A stretch of 64,000 bases of DNA, taken from positions 2,658,501-2,722,500 of the forward strand of contig NZ_CP133480.1 in assembly GCF_031195445.1 (NCBI RefSeq), in the 5' to 3' direction. This stretch comes from Acuticoccus sp. MNP-M23 (GTDB lineage: Bacteria; Pseudomonadota; Alphaproteobacteria; Rhizobiales; Amorphaceae). Below are positions 27,484-35,834 of this stretch, in pieces; position 1 is the first letter of the stretch, and each line of letters begins with the position of its first letter. The translations under genes and the position numbers were made by a program. The notes below the pieces were generated by a model. The model saw nothing but the letters and a program-made list of their open reading frames with translations. It was not told the origin of the DNA and made no database searches.

Positions 27484-27505
27484 GCTCTAGCCGGACGGCT
27501 AGAGC
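27484..27505 (-). promoter_or_regulatory. Stem-loop overlapping the stop codon of the polyol-type binding-protein gene
   Basis: GCTCTAGCC and its exact reverse complement (9 bp) flank GGAC and include the TAG stop codon. It resembles the hairpins found after xylF, the peptide-type binding protein and the Liv-type binding protein in this window. Protection of the upstream binding-protein mRNA is the likely role. Confidence 0.6.
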
Positions 27506-28818
27506 TTGCCCTCATCCTCGAAGGTTTCCGTCCAGTCCTCGACAAGCGCGTCGAGTGCTTCCTTCGCCGTGCCGTTGCCGGCAATGACGTAGTCGTGGAC
27601 GCGGTCCTGCATTGCGAGCAGCAGGTCGGCGTAGGCCGGTTCGGCCCAGAAATCCTTCACGATCGCCATCGAGTCGAGGAAGGTCTGTGCGTAGGGCTGG
27701 CTTTCCGCGAAGCCGGGGTCTTCGACCACTGCCTTGAGCGCAGAGTAGCCGCCGGCCTCCCACCATTTCTGCTGCACTTCGGGCTGTGCGAACCACTTGA
27801 TGTATTCAAGCGCAGCGTCCTGCTTGTCGGAGAAGGCGACAACAGAGATGCCCTGTCCGCCGAGCTGGGCGAAATGCCCGCCGGGCCCTTCCGGGTTCAC
27901 GAAATAACCCGACTTGCCACCGCCGACGTTGGGGTCGGCTTCGACACCCGGCCAGATGAACGCGAAGTTCATCTGCATTGCGACCTGGCCCGATTTGTAC
28001 GCATCGATGTTCTGCGACATGTACCAGTCGGACGAGCCCGGCGGCGTGCAGCAGTCGTAAAGCTCTTTGTAGAATTCGAGCCCTTCGATGGCGCCTTCGG
28101 AGTTGACGAACCCGTCCATCTGGTAGGGATTGTCCGGATCGGCGTACTGGAAGCCGTAGTTGTAGAGGGCGTTGGTCACGCCCATCGTGACGCCTTCCGA
28201 GCCGCGCTCGGTGTAGATCGCGGCGCCGTAGACGGTCTTTCCGTCGATCTCGCGGCCCTGGAAGAATTCGGCAATGTCCTTCAGCTCGGCCAGCGTGTCA
28301 GGGGGGGCAAGTTCGCGGCCGTATTTTTCCTGAAACTCGGCCTGAAGCTCGGGGCGCTCGAACCAGTCCTTGCGGTAGGTCCAGCCGACGACGTCGCCGA
28401 ATGCGGGAAGCGCCCAGTAGTTGGGGGTGCCCTTCGGCCATTCGGCGTAGCCGGTGACGGTCGCGGGAATGAAATCGTCCATGCTGATGCCGTTCTCCTC
28501 GAAGAACGCATTCAGCTTGACGTACTGGCCGTTCTCGGCGGCGCCGCCGATCCACTGGCTGTCGCCGATCATGAGATCGCAGAGCTGGCCGCCGGAGTTC
28601 AGCTCGTTGAGCATCCGGTCGGCAAAGTTCGGCCAGGGCACGAACTCGAAGTTCATCGTGTGGCCGCTTTCCGCCTCGAAGCCCTTTGAAAGCTCGACGA
28701 GGGCGTTTGCGGGGTCCCAGGAGGCCCAGCAGAGGGTCAGATCCTCTGCCTTGGCGGACTGGGCTGCACCGGCGCAAAACGCCAGCGCGACGGCGGTGGT
28801 CGTGAGAAGCCGCTTCAT
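27499..28818 (-). CDS. Family 1 extracellular solute-binding protein (sugar/polyol ABC importer)
   Basis: A 439-residue periplasmic protein. MKRLLTTTAVALAFCAGAAQ begins the signal peptide, cleaved near AKA. The body matches family 1 binding proteins (LTLCWASWDPANALVELSKGFEAESG). The start at 28818 is fixed by a GGGAGGAAGT ribosome-binding site and by the signal peptide. It is the first gene of the importer operon, preceded by a candidate LacI-type operator. The DhaK-DhaL kinase downstream suggests a three- or four-carbon polyol or ketose as ligand; this is inference. Confidence 0.92.
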   Translation of the reverse strand: MKRLLTTTAVALAFCAGAAQSAKAEDLTLCWASWDPANALVELSKGFEAESGHTMNFEFVPWPNFADRMLNELNSGGQLCDLMIGDSQWIGGAAENGQYVKLNAFFEENGISMDDFIPATVTGYAEWPKGTPNYWALPAFGDVVGWTYRKDWFERPELQAEFQEKYGRELAPPDTLAELKDIAEFFQGREIDGKTVYGAAIYTERGSEGVTMGVTNALYNYGFQYADPDNPYQMDGFVNSEGAIEGLEFYKELYDCCTPPGSSDWYMSQNIDAYKSGQVAMQMNFAFIWPGVEADPNVGGGKSGYFVNPEGPGGHFAQLGGQGISVVAFSDKQDAALEYIKWFAQPEVQQKWWEAGGYSALKAVVEDPGFAESQPYAQTFLDSMAIVKDFWAEPAYADLLLAMQDRVHDYVIAGNGTAKEALDALVEDWTETFEDEGKL

Positions 28819-28873
28819 ACTTCCTCCCATGCTGACCGCGTCTTGAGCGCGGTTCTGTTGTCGGGACGCTATT

Positions 28874-28889
28874 TGAGGTGCGTACCTCA
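28874..28889. promoter_or_regulatory. Candidate LacI-type operator upstream of the polyol-type importer operon
   Basis: TGAGGT-GCGT-ACCTCA, a 16-bp palindrome with perfect 6-bp arms, 56 nt upstream of the binding-protein start and within the 108-bp gap after the LacI-family gene. Its size and position fit a LacI-family operator that would block the importer promoter. Confidence 0.55.
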
Positions 28890-28926
28890 TGTCAATGAGG
28901 GGGTGCCGCGAAAGACGCGATGCGCC

Positions 28927-29985
28927 TCAGTCCGGCAGGTTTTCCGCCAGAATTACCTCGATGCGGATGCGCTCCTGCGATGCCACGATCGGCACCCCGT
29001 CGCACTTTGCCCGCAGCACGCGGATCGCGCTGCGCACGATGTGGTCGACGTTCTGGGAGATGACCGCGTCGATGATGCCATCGCGCAGCGCACTTTCGAG
29101 GTGGCTGGTGAGATCGTGCGCAATCGCGACCGGGGGCGGCGCCGGCTTCAAGCGGCGCAGCACGTCGATCATGCCGCGATGCCCTGTGCCGAGCGAATAG
29201 AGCCCGACAATGTCACGCCGCCGCTCCAGGATGCGCGGCAGCAGCACGCGCACGGCCTCCGGATTGTCGTGGATTTCAATGGTCGGCGCGACCGAAAGGG
29301 AGGGAAAGCGCTCGACGATGATCTCGTCGAAACCGCGGCGCCGTTCGATTGCTTCGCGCGACAGCATCGTGTTGGCGAGCGTGATGACGACACCCGGCCG
29401 CCCGGTCAGGAAACGGCCCATGAGGACGCCCGCGGTGCGGCCTGCGGCAATGTTGTCGATGCCGACAAAATGGTCCCGCCCCGCACTCGGCAGGTCCGAA
29501 ATGATCGCAACCACCCGCACGCCGCGCGCTTTCAGTGCGGTGATCTCGTCACGCAGGAGCGGCGTCTCGTTTGCGAGGATGGCGACGCCGTCGATCTCGG
29601 ACCCGTCGAGCTGCCGCAGGGTGCGCACCAGCGCGTGGGGATCCTCGGCCTCGACCTCGATGATCTGGCAATCGGTCCGGTCGGCAAGCGAAGTGCCCCT
29701 CGTATCGGCGATCGATGCCCTGACGGACCCGAGGAACGCGCTCGCGCTCATGGGCAGAACGAAGGCGAAGCGATAGCGCCGGCTGCGGGCAAGATTGGCG
29801 GCCGCAACGTCGCGGACATAGCCGATTTCCTCGATCGCGGCATTCACCTTGTCGATGGTGATCTGCCGCACGCCCGGCCGGCCGTTCAGCACACGATCGA
29901 CCGTCGCCAGGCTGACGCCGGCGACGCGGCCGATATCGGTTACCGTCGGCTTCGACACGTCCGTCTCTCCGTGAGGTGCGTTCAT
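28927..29985 (-). CDS. LacI-family transcriptional regulator
   Basis: A 352-residue regulator. The N-terminal helix-turn-helix (VTDIGRVAGVSLATVDRVLN, about residues 14-33) is the LacI signature, followed by a periplasmic-binding-protein-like sensor domain (FAFVLPMSASAFLGSVR onwards). The ATG at 29985 is the closest in-frame start to the DNA-binding domain; a GTG ten codons later is possible. It lies directly upstream of, and on the same strand as, the polyol importer and kinase operon, so it is the probable local regulator. The sensed ligand is unknown. Confidence 0.9.
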   Translation of the reverse strand: MNAPHGETDVSKPTVTDIGRVAGVSLATVDRVLNGRPGVRQITIDKVNAAIEEIGYVRDVAAANLARSRRYRFAFVLPMSASAFLGSVRASIADTRGTSLADRTDCQIIEVEAEDPHALVRTLRQLDGSEIDGVAILANETPLLRDEITALKARGVRVVAIISDLPSAGRDHFVGIDNIAAGRTAGVLMGRFLTGRPGVVITLANTMLSREAIERRRGFDEIIVERFPSLSVAPTIEIHDNPEAVRVLLPRILERRRDIVGLYSLGTGHRGMIDVLRRLKPAPPPVAIAHDLTSHLESALRDGIIDAVISQNVDHIVRSAIRVLRAKCDGVPIVASQERIRIEVILAENLPD

Positions 29986-30147
29986 CAAACCCCGATCTAG
30001 AGTGATCTGACGTGCGACACCACCATTGTCCATCATCTGTCCCGGGTCGCGCTGTCGTCGAGCGGCTCGAATGCGGCACGCCTGATTGCCGCGGCCCTGA
30101 GAGCGCTGCGGACCTTGGCCGCACCAAGGGCGTGCCACGGGGCGGTG

Positions 30148-30459
30148 TCAGCGGTGCGGGGGCAGTTCCATCTCGAGGAGGATGCCGGCGAGGCACTTCC
30201 CGTGCGGGTCGAGGGCGAGCGAACGGGTGACGCCCCCCTTCAGGGCGCCGCGCAGAACGATGTTGAGCGCGCCGAGCTGCGGGAGGCGGTAGATGGAAAC
30301 GTCGGCGTTGTCGCCGAGGGCGAGCTGGCGGGCGACGCGCTCGGGCGTGACATCCCGCTCGATGAGCGGCCAGTCCTCGGCCCGGTAGGCGATGACCGAG
30401 ATGTTGGAGACCTCGCCCTTGTCGCCGGTACGCCCGTGGGCGATGTCATGCAGGCGCAT
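30148..30459 (-). CDS. Small AtuA-like ferredoxin-fold protein (C-terminal partner of split AtuA)
   Basis: A 103-residue protein resembling the C-terminal domain of AtuA-family proteins (MRLHDIAHGRTGDKGEVSNISVI, then HGKCLAGILLEMELPP). In AtuA from terpene-degrading pseudomonads this domain follows the DUF1446 domain in the same chain; here it is a separate gene whose start overlaps the DUF1446 gene by 14 nt, so the two probably form a complex. The GDKG motif is highly conserved in the family. The enzymatic role is not established. It is the last gene of the TAXI-TRAP operon. Confidence 0.85.
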   Translation of the reverse strand: MRLHDIAHGRTGDKGEVSNISVIAYRAEDWPLIERDVTPERVARQLALGDNADVSIYRLPQLGALNIVLRGALKGGVTRSLALDPHGKCLAGILLEMELPPHR

Positions 30460-31786
30460 CGGCCACCTCGAAAAGTTGCACCGCCGGGCGAACGTGCTCG
30501 CGCGAGATCAGCGTAGAGGCGATGGCGACGATCTCGCGCACCGTGCGCGACACGCCGCCCCCGCCCATCGGGCCGCACAGATAAAGGCTCTCGACCTCCT
30601 CGGCGACGCGGGCTGCGGCGTCCTGCGAGGCGCAACGCGCGGCGTAACGCATCCGCACCTCGCCCGGCGCGTTGCGGCTGAAGGTGGGCCGCACCGAGTC
30701 AAGGCCGATCAGCGCGCCGCGCTCTTCGGTGATTTCACCGGCGAGGTCCTTCAGGCGGGCAGCGACGACGTCTATGGCAAGGCGTCCGCGGGCAACCGCG
30801 TTGGCCCCGGCATACGAAATCTGTCCCTCTCCGAGCCACCCGTCGCGGTAGCCGACGGAGACCTTGAAGGCCCCGGTCGGCGCGTGGCCTTGCCCGCCGC
30901 TGACCGCGACCCTGTCGGGGCCGACCTCGTCGAGGCGAACGCCCGAGAAGTCAGCGACGACGTCCGGCTGAAGGTAGCGGGCAGGATCGTGGATCTCGTA
31001 GAGGAGCTGTTCGGTTGCGGTGGCGCGGCTGACGAGGCCCCCGGTGCCGGGAAGTTTCGTGATGGTTGCGTTGCCCGTCTCGGCGACCTCGGCGAGGGGG
31101 AAGCCGATATGGGCAAGGTCCGGCACGTCCTTGATGCCGGGGTCGGCGAAATATCCGCCGGTGACCTGCGCGCCGCACTCCAGCAGATGGCCGACGAGGG
31201 TGCCGCGGCCAAGCCGCTCAAAGTCGTCCATCGCCCAGCCGAAGGTGTGGACGAGCGGCGCGAGGAACAGCGCGGGGTCCGAGGCGCGGCCGCAGATCAC
31301 GACGTCCGCCCCAAGGGCCAGTGCCTCGACGAGGCCCGCGACACCGATATAGGCGTTTGCCGAGACGAGCCGCTCGCCAAGCCGGTGGGCGGGCGCGCCA
31401 GTCTCGTCGAGCACGCAATCGTCGATATGGGAGAGCACATCGTCGCCGGTGACCGCGGCGATTTTGAGGCCGGTGAGGCCGAGCCCCGCGGCGATGTCGG
31501 CCGTGCGCCGTGCGGCGGCGACGGGGTTGGCAGCGCCCATGTTGGTGAGGATCTTCGTGCCCGTCTTCGCCGTCACCGGCAGGACGGCGCGCATCCGTCG
31601 TTCCAGCAATGGGTCGTAGCCGGCCGCGGGGTCTGACAGGCGGGCAAGCTGAGCAAGCGCAATGGTGCGCTCTGCGAGGCACTCGAACACCAGAAAGTCG
31701 AGATCACCCCGCGCGGCAAGGTCGACCGCGGGTTCGATCCGGTCGCCCGAGAAGCCGGCGCCGGCGCCGATCCGCACGTTTCTCAT
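30446..31786 (-). CDS. DUF1446 / AtuA-family protein (large part of split AtuA)
   Basis: A 446-residue protein of the acyclic-terpene-utilisation AtuA family. The N-terminus MRNVRIGAGAGFSGDRIEPA and the segments LVFECLAERTIALAQ, TKILTNMGAANP and VICGRASDPALFLAP are the family core. AtuA is needed for citronellol or geraniol breakdown in Pseudomonas, but relatives next to TRAP or tricarboxylate transporters occur in many bacteria without terpene genes, and their reaction is unknown. The start at 31786 overlaps the TRAP permease stop by 4 nt. The substrate is likely the carboxylate imported by the TAXI-TRAP system. Confidence 0.88.
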   Translation of the reverse strand: MRNVRIGAGAGFSGDRIEPAVDLAARGDLDFLVFECLAERTIALAQLARLSDPAAGYDPLLERRMRAVLPVTAKTGTKILTNMGAANPVAAARRTADIAAGLGLTGLKIAAVTGDDVLSHIDDCVLDETGAPAHRLGERLVSANAYIGVAGLVEALALGADVVICGRASDPALFLAPLVHTFGWAMDDFERLGRGTLVGHLLECGAQVTGGYFADPGIKDVPDLAHIGFPLAEVAETGNATITKLPGTGGLVSRATATEQLLYEIHDPARYLQPDVVADFSGVRLDEVGPDRVAVSGGQGHAPTGAFKVSVGYRDGWLGEGQISYAGANAVARGRLAIDVVAARLKDLAGEITEERGALIGLDSVRPTFSRNAPGEVRMRYAARCASQDAAARVAEEVESLYLCGPMGGGGVSRTVREIVAIASTLISREHVRPAVQLFEVADAPA

Positions 31787-33642
31787 GCGAGCGCCACGCC
31801 GCGGCGGCGTCCGAACGCGAACGCCGCGATGAAGAGTGCGAACGCTGCGAATGGCGTCAGAGGATGCGGCCAGACTGACAGAACGATCACGGTGAGGAGC
31901 ACTGCAACGTCCACGGTGCGGGTGCCGGTGAGGCGGGCGCCCGAAAGGAGCATCGGCACGGCAAGCACCAGCGCAACCCCGGCTGCAACCGCGTCTAGAA
32001 TCGCGAGCGGGCCGCCTGACATCGTCATCCCCGGATAAAGCAGGATGAGGAATGGCACGAGGTAGGTGATCGCGCCGAGCCGCACCGCTTCCATCGCGGC
32101 GGGCAACCAGTTGGTGTTCGCAATTCCCGCGGCGACGAAGACCGCGACGCATACGGGTGGGGTGATGACGGAGATGGTCGCGAAGTAGAACACGAAGAGG
32201 TGCGCCTGGACCGGCTCGACCCCGGCTGCCGTCATCGCTGGCGCAAGCACTGCGGCAACGAGGACATAGGCGGCCGTGGTCGGCAGCCCCATCCCCATGA
32301 CGAGGCAGATGAAGGCGACGATAATTGCAACGAGGGTTGTGGAATCGCCGGCCAGCGACACGATCAGCGAGGACAGGGTGACGCCGATCCCCGTGAGATT
32401 GATCATCGAAACGAGCACCTGCGCTCCTGCCAGCAGGACGCCGATGATGACCATCCCCTTGCCGGCGTCTTCGAGGCCCGCAATCACGCGGCGGGCCATT
32501 TCGCCGGGCGACAGGCGTCCGGCCTGCGTGGCGACGAAGGCAATCAAGAGCCCGGTGATGCCGTAGAAGGCGGAGGTGGCGATGGAGCGGCCGAGCCAGA
32601 TGCCAACGCCGAGGCCGCCGAGTGCGGCAAGGATCGGAAGCACGTTGCGCGGCGCAAGGATCGCGGCCCAGGCGGGCAGCTCCTCATCGGGCACCACGGC
32701 AAGGCCGCGCTTGAGTGCCACGAAATGCACCGTTGTGAACACCGAGAGGTAGTAGAGGAGCGCCGGCAGGATCGCCGCCAGCATGATGGTGAGATAGCTG
32801 ACGCCCAGAATTTCGGCCATGACGAATGCGGCGGCACCCATGATCGGCGGCGCAATCTGGCCACCCGTGGAGGCGACCGCCTCCACGGCCGCCGCGAGCG
32901 GGCGCGGGTAGCCGAGGCGGATCATCATGGGGATCGTGAAGTTGCCCGTGGTCGCGACGTTGGCGACGGCCGAGCCCGAAATCATGCCGAAGAGGCCGGA
33001 TGCGATGGTGCCGATCTTGGCAGCGCCCCCCGGCTGGCGCCCGCCGAGGCGCATGGAAAGGTCCATGAATGCCTGGCCGCCGCCGGAATGGAGGAGCAGC
33101 GCGCCGAACAGGACGAAGGCGGCGATGACGGTGGCGGCGACGCCCGTCAGCATCCCCCAGATGCCAAGATCGCCAAGGAAGATGGTTTCGGTGACGAAGG
33201 CCGTGTCGAAGCCGCGATGGTGGAGCGCCCCCGGCAAGAGATCGCCGAAGAGGGCATAGGCGAGGCCGGTGAGCACGAGCGCCGGGAAGATCGGCCCCAC
33301 CGTGCGCCGTCCCAGCTCCAGAACGGCCCCGACGAGGCCGATGGTCAACGCCTTGTCCAGCGACGTTGCCCATGGAAGCTCGGTCATGATGCGGTCGTAG
33401 TTCACGACCACGTAGGCGCACGCCGCGATGGTGACGGCGGTCAACGCGAGGTCGACGGCGGCACCCAGCGGGCGCCAGCGTCTGCCGGCGCCGAGAGGGT
33501 AGAGCGCGAAGCCGAGCGCCGTCACCAGCGCCAGGAAGACCGCCCGCTGAATAAGCCCCTCAAACGGGCCGGTTGCGGCGGTGTAGAAGACGAAGGCACC
33601 GACGAGGATCGCCAGAGCCTTCTGGATGCGCTCGATCGTCAT
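31783..33642 (-). CDS. TRAP transporter fused permease (4TM/12TM, TAXI-type)
   Basis: A 619-residue membrane protein that joins the small (DctQ-like) and large (DctM-like) TRAP permease parts in one chain, as usual for TAXI systems. Landmarks are GLFGMISGSAVANVATTGNFTIPMM near residue 214 and LVMGMGLPTTAAYVLVA near 455. It uses an ion gradient, not ATP, to import an organic acid delivered by the TAXI receptor. It lies 10 nt after the receptor gene and overlaps the DUF1446 gene by 4 nt. Confidence 0.94.
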   Translation of the reverse strand: MTIERIQKALAILVGAFVFYTAATGPFEGLIQRAVFLALVTALGFALYPLGAGRRWRPLGAAVDLALTAVTIAACAYVVVNYDRIMTELPWATSLDKALTIGLVGAVLELGRRTVGPIFPALVLTGLAYALFGDLLPGALHHRGFDTAFVTETIFLGDLGIWGMLTGVAATVIAAFVLFGALLLHSGGGQAFMDLSMRLGGRQPGGAAKIGTIASGLFGMISGSAVANVATTGNFTIPMMIRLGYPRPLAAAVEAVASTGGQIAPPIMGAAAFVMAEILGVSYLTIMLAAILPALLYYLSVFTTVHFVALKRGLAVVPDEELPAWAAILAPRNVLPILAALGGLGVGIWLGRSIATSAFYGITGLLIAFVATQAGRLSPGEMARRVIAGLEDAGKGMVIIGVLLAGAQVLVSMINLTGIGVTLSSLIVSLAGDSTTLVAIIVAFICLVMGMGLPTTAAYVLVAAVLAPAMTAAGVEPVQAHLFVFYFATISVITPPVCVAVFVAAGIANTNWLPAAMEAVRLGAITYLVPFLILLYPGMTMSGGPLAILDAVAAGVALVLAVPMLLSGARLTGTRTVDVAVLLTVIVLSVWPHPLTPFAAFALFIAAFAFGRRRGVALA

Positions 33643-33652
33643 TGCGGCCGGC

Positions 33653-34618
33653 TCAGCTCGCGGGCTGCAGCTTCGCCGGAATGTCGTGTCCGTTCTCCTC
33701 GAACCAGCGTGCCGCGCCGGGGTGGAGAGGGATCGTGCCTGCCGACAGCGTCAGGTCGGCGATGCTCTCGTTCTTGAGGTTCGCCATGGCGTTCGCCTGC
33801 GCGCCCGTATCCTCCATGATGGCCTTCACGATCTTGTAGGCCGTCTCCTCATCCATCGAAGCCGGTGCCGCGACGCCGACGCCGAAACTCCACGTCTGGT
33901 AGGCCGGAACACCCTCCGCAGCGCCTGCGGGAATGTCGACGACGGAGATGTCCGGCATCTCCTTGCCAAGCGTTGCCGCCTGCTCGGGCGTCAGGCCCAG
34001 GATCGCGATGTCGGTCGATGTCGCGACGTCCATCGTGGAGGCGTCGAGCTTCATCCCCGAGCCCGATTTTGCGTAGCCGGCGACGCGGTTGTCCTTGATT
34101 GCGTCGACAATGTCGGTGGTGGAGCCGCGCACGTAGTCGGCGCTCAGGCCGAGCGTCTTGAACACGGCCTCCGTGGTGGCTTCGGTGGAAGACCCCTTGA
34201 TGCCGGGGTTGAAGCGCACGCCGTCCAGCCCGTCGAGGCTGGTCACGCCGGCGTCTGCGCGCACCACAACGTTCTGCGGCGCGTTGGTGTAGACCCACAG
34301 GAGGCGCAGATCCTGGCTGTCGCCCTCAAATTCGCCGGAGCCGGTGTAGGCGTGCTGGGCGGTGTTGGTGGTGACGAGGCCGAGGTCGAACTGGCCGCGC
34401 TGCATGCGGCGGATGTTGTCCATCGTGGCGCCGCTTTCGGCGACCGTCGCGGAAACACCCTCTGCATTTTCGTTGATGAGCTGACCGACGGCGACAAAGT
34501 AGCCGTAGTGGCTCGACGACGCCGAGGTCGAGCCGATCAGAAGGTCGGTGTCCTGCGCCACAGCCGGGCTGGCGGCGAGGGTCGCGCTCAACAGGGCGCA
34601 CTTTAGCACTCGGTGCAT
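33653..34618 (-). CDS. TAXI-family TRAP transporter solute receptor
   Basis: A 321-residue periplasmic receptor with a signal peptide (MHRVLKCALLSATLAASPAVA) and the TAXI core (LLIGSTSASSSHYGYFVAVGQLINE, then TVAESGATMDNIRRM). The ATG at 34618 has a GGGAGGAACG ribosome-binding site; longer in-frame versions lack one. TAXI receptors bind glutamate, 2-oxoglutarate or other organic acids. It is the first gene of the operon and faces a LysR regulator with twin operator sites 68-112 nt upstream of its start. Confidence 0.93.
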   Translation of the reverse strand: MHRVLKCALLSATLAASPAVAQDTDLLIGSTSASSSHYGYFVAVGQLINENAEGVSATVAESGATMDNIRRMQRGQFDLGLVTTNTAQHAYTGSGEFEGDSQDLRLLWVYTNAPQNVVVRADAGVTSLDGLDGVRFNPGIKGSSTEATTEAVFKTLGLSADYVRGSTTDIVDAIKDNRVAGYAKSGSGMKLDASTMDVATSTDIAILGLTPEQAATLGKEMPDISVVDIPAGAAEGVPAYQTWSFGVGVAAPASMDEETAYKIVKAIMEDTGAQANAMANLKNESIADLTLSAGTIPLHPGAARWFEENGHDIPAKLQPAS

Positions 34619-34685
34619 GTCGTTCCTCCCATATGCAGTCCCGTCTATCGGGATCTTTGGGCTGATCTTGCGCGATGCCGAGTTA

Positions 34686-34700
34686 TTGCGAAATGCGCAA
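34686..34700. promoter_or_regulatory. LysR operator, site 1
   Basis: TTGCG-N5-CGCAA, a perfect interrupted palindrome containing the T-N11-A core of LysR-type binding sites. It shares both arms exactly with site 2, whose centre is 30 bp away (about three helical turns). It lies between the LysR gene and the divergent TAXI-TRAP operon. Confidence 0.7.
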
Positions 34701-34715
34701 TCTGGTGGATAGTTG

Positions 34716-34730
34716 TTGCGTGAAACGCAA
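34716..34730. promoter_or_regulatory. LysR operator, site 2, overlapping the regulator's start codon
   Basis: The second TTGCG-N5-CGCAA palindrome. It contains the GTG at 34720-34722 that is the preferred start of the LysR gene, implying autorepression. If the ATG at 34675 or 34693 were used instead, one or both sites would lie in coding sequence. Confidence 0.7.
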
Positions 34731-35652
34731 CATTCCCCCGCTGGCCGACTTCCAGGCCGTTCTTGCCTTGCATGAGTGCGGCTCGTTCCGCGCCGCCTCG
34801 TCGCGGCTGGGGCTGTCGACCTCGGGGCTGTCGCGGCAGGTTGCTGCACTCGAGGCGCGTCTCGGGACCCGCCTGTTCGACCGTGACACGCGCAAGCTCC
34901 ATCCCACCGCGTCGGGCGAGGCATTCCTGCGCGTCGCGGCGCGCCTCGTCCACACGGCCGACGACGTGATGGCCGAGTTCGACGCGCACCTGTCGGCAAG
35001 TCGCGGCCGGCTCACCATCGCCGGCCTTCCCTCGGTGACGGCCGGGCTGCTGCCGGCCCATGTGCGCACGTTCGCCAACGCTCATCCCGATATCGACCTC
35101 GTCATCATCGACGCGCTGTCGGAGGGGGTGCTGGATGCGGTGGAAACGGGCAACGCCGATCTGGGTTTTACCGCGGGCACGGTGACGGCGCGGAGCCGGC
35201 TTGCGTTCCAGCCGCTGATGGATGACCCGTTTGTGGCCGTCGGCACCCCCGATGGCCCCCTCTGCGAAGAACGCACCTATGCGTGGGAAGAGTTGACGCA
35301 GCTCCCCTTCATCGCAATGGCGAAGGGGACGAGTGTTCGCGAACTGATCGACGGCGCCTGCCAGCGCTTTGGCCGGCCGCTCGAACCGCGCTTCGAGGTT
35401 GCGCATCTTGCGACCGCCGGCGCGCTGGTGGCGGAAGGGCTCGGGATCACCGCACTGCCGACGTTGACCTTGCCGGTGCTGCGGTTCGACCGCCTCGTCC
35501 ACCGCCCGATCCGCGACTTCGGCGTCACCCGGCGGATCGGCCTGGTGCGCCGCTCGGGCCGTTCGCTGTCGCCAGCGGCCCGCGCCTTTGTCGCCCAGTT
35601 CGGCCATGCCGCAGGGCCTGCGTCCGCACCCCGCGGCGCATCGCGCGCATAG
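34720..35652 (+). CDS. LysR-family transcriptional regulator of the TAXI-TRAP/AtuA operon
   Basis: About 310 residues. The N-terminal helix-turn-helix covers PLADFQAVLALHECGSFRAA to SRQVAALEARLGTRLFDR, followed by a typical LysR effector domain (GRLTIAGLPSVTAGLLPAHV onwards) and a C-terminal LVRRSGRSLSPAARAF. The GTG at 34720 is preferred: a GGTGGA ribosome-binding site lies 10 nt upstream and earlier in-frame ATGs (34675, 34693) would put palindromic operators in the coding region and add unusual residues. It is divergent from the TAXI-TRAP genes and very probably controls them. Confidence 0.9.
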   Translation: MKRNIPPLADFQAVLALHECGSFRAASSRLGLSTSGLSRQVAALEARLGTRLFDRDTRKLHPTASGEAFLRVAARLVHTADDVMAEFDAHLSASRGRLTIAGLPSVTAGLLPAHVRTFANAHPDIDLVIIDALSEGVLDAVETGNADLGFTAGTVTARSRLAFQPLMDDPFVAVGTPDGPLCEERTYAWEELTQLPFIAMAKGTSVRELIDGACQRFGRPLEPRFEVAHLATAGALVAEGLGITALPTLTLPVLRFDRLVHRPIRDFGVTRRIGLVRRSGRSLSPAARAFVAQFGHAAGPASAPRGASRA

Positions 35653-35834
35653 GGGAAGCCGCGGGCGACCGCGCCGGGCGAGACTTCGATTGGCCCGGTG
35701 CTGTTCCTGATCGTCCGCTGTGCGGCTATGTCGGCGACGATGTCCCCGAAGTTGGCCGCGAGCGTCCAAGGCAGAATTCGTGTCGAATTTTTTCTGAAGG
35801 GTGCCGGCAATGGGCACCGTGGCAGCGCCCGCCC

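Noticed and set aside
32200-33777. Long plus-strand open frame opposite the TRAP permease
   Set aside because: Low-complexity Asp/Glu/Gly/His-rich translation opposite a clear membrane protein; typical antisense artefact of high GC.
35277-35810. Minus-strand open frame overlapping the LysR 3' end; its first 50 codons fall in the intergenic gap and read plausibly (a segment like GPIEVSPGAVARGF)
   Set aside because: Most of it is antisense to LysR, no family could be assigned and there is no ribosome-binding site. A gene remnant in 35653-35810 cannot be excluded.
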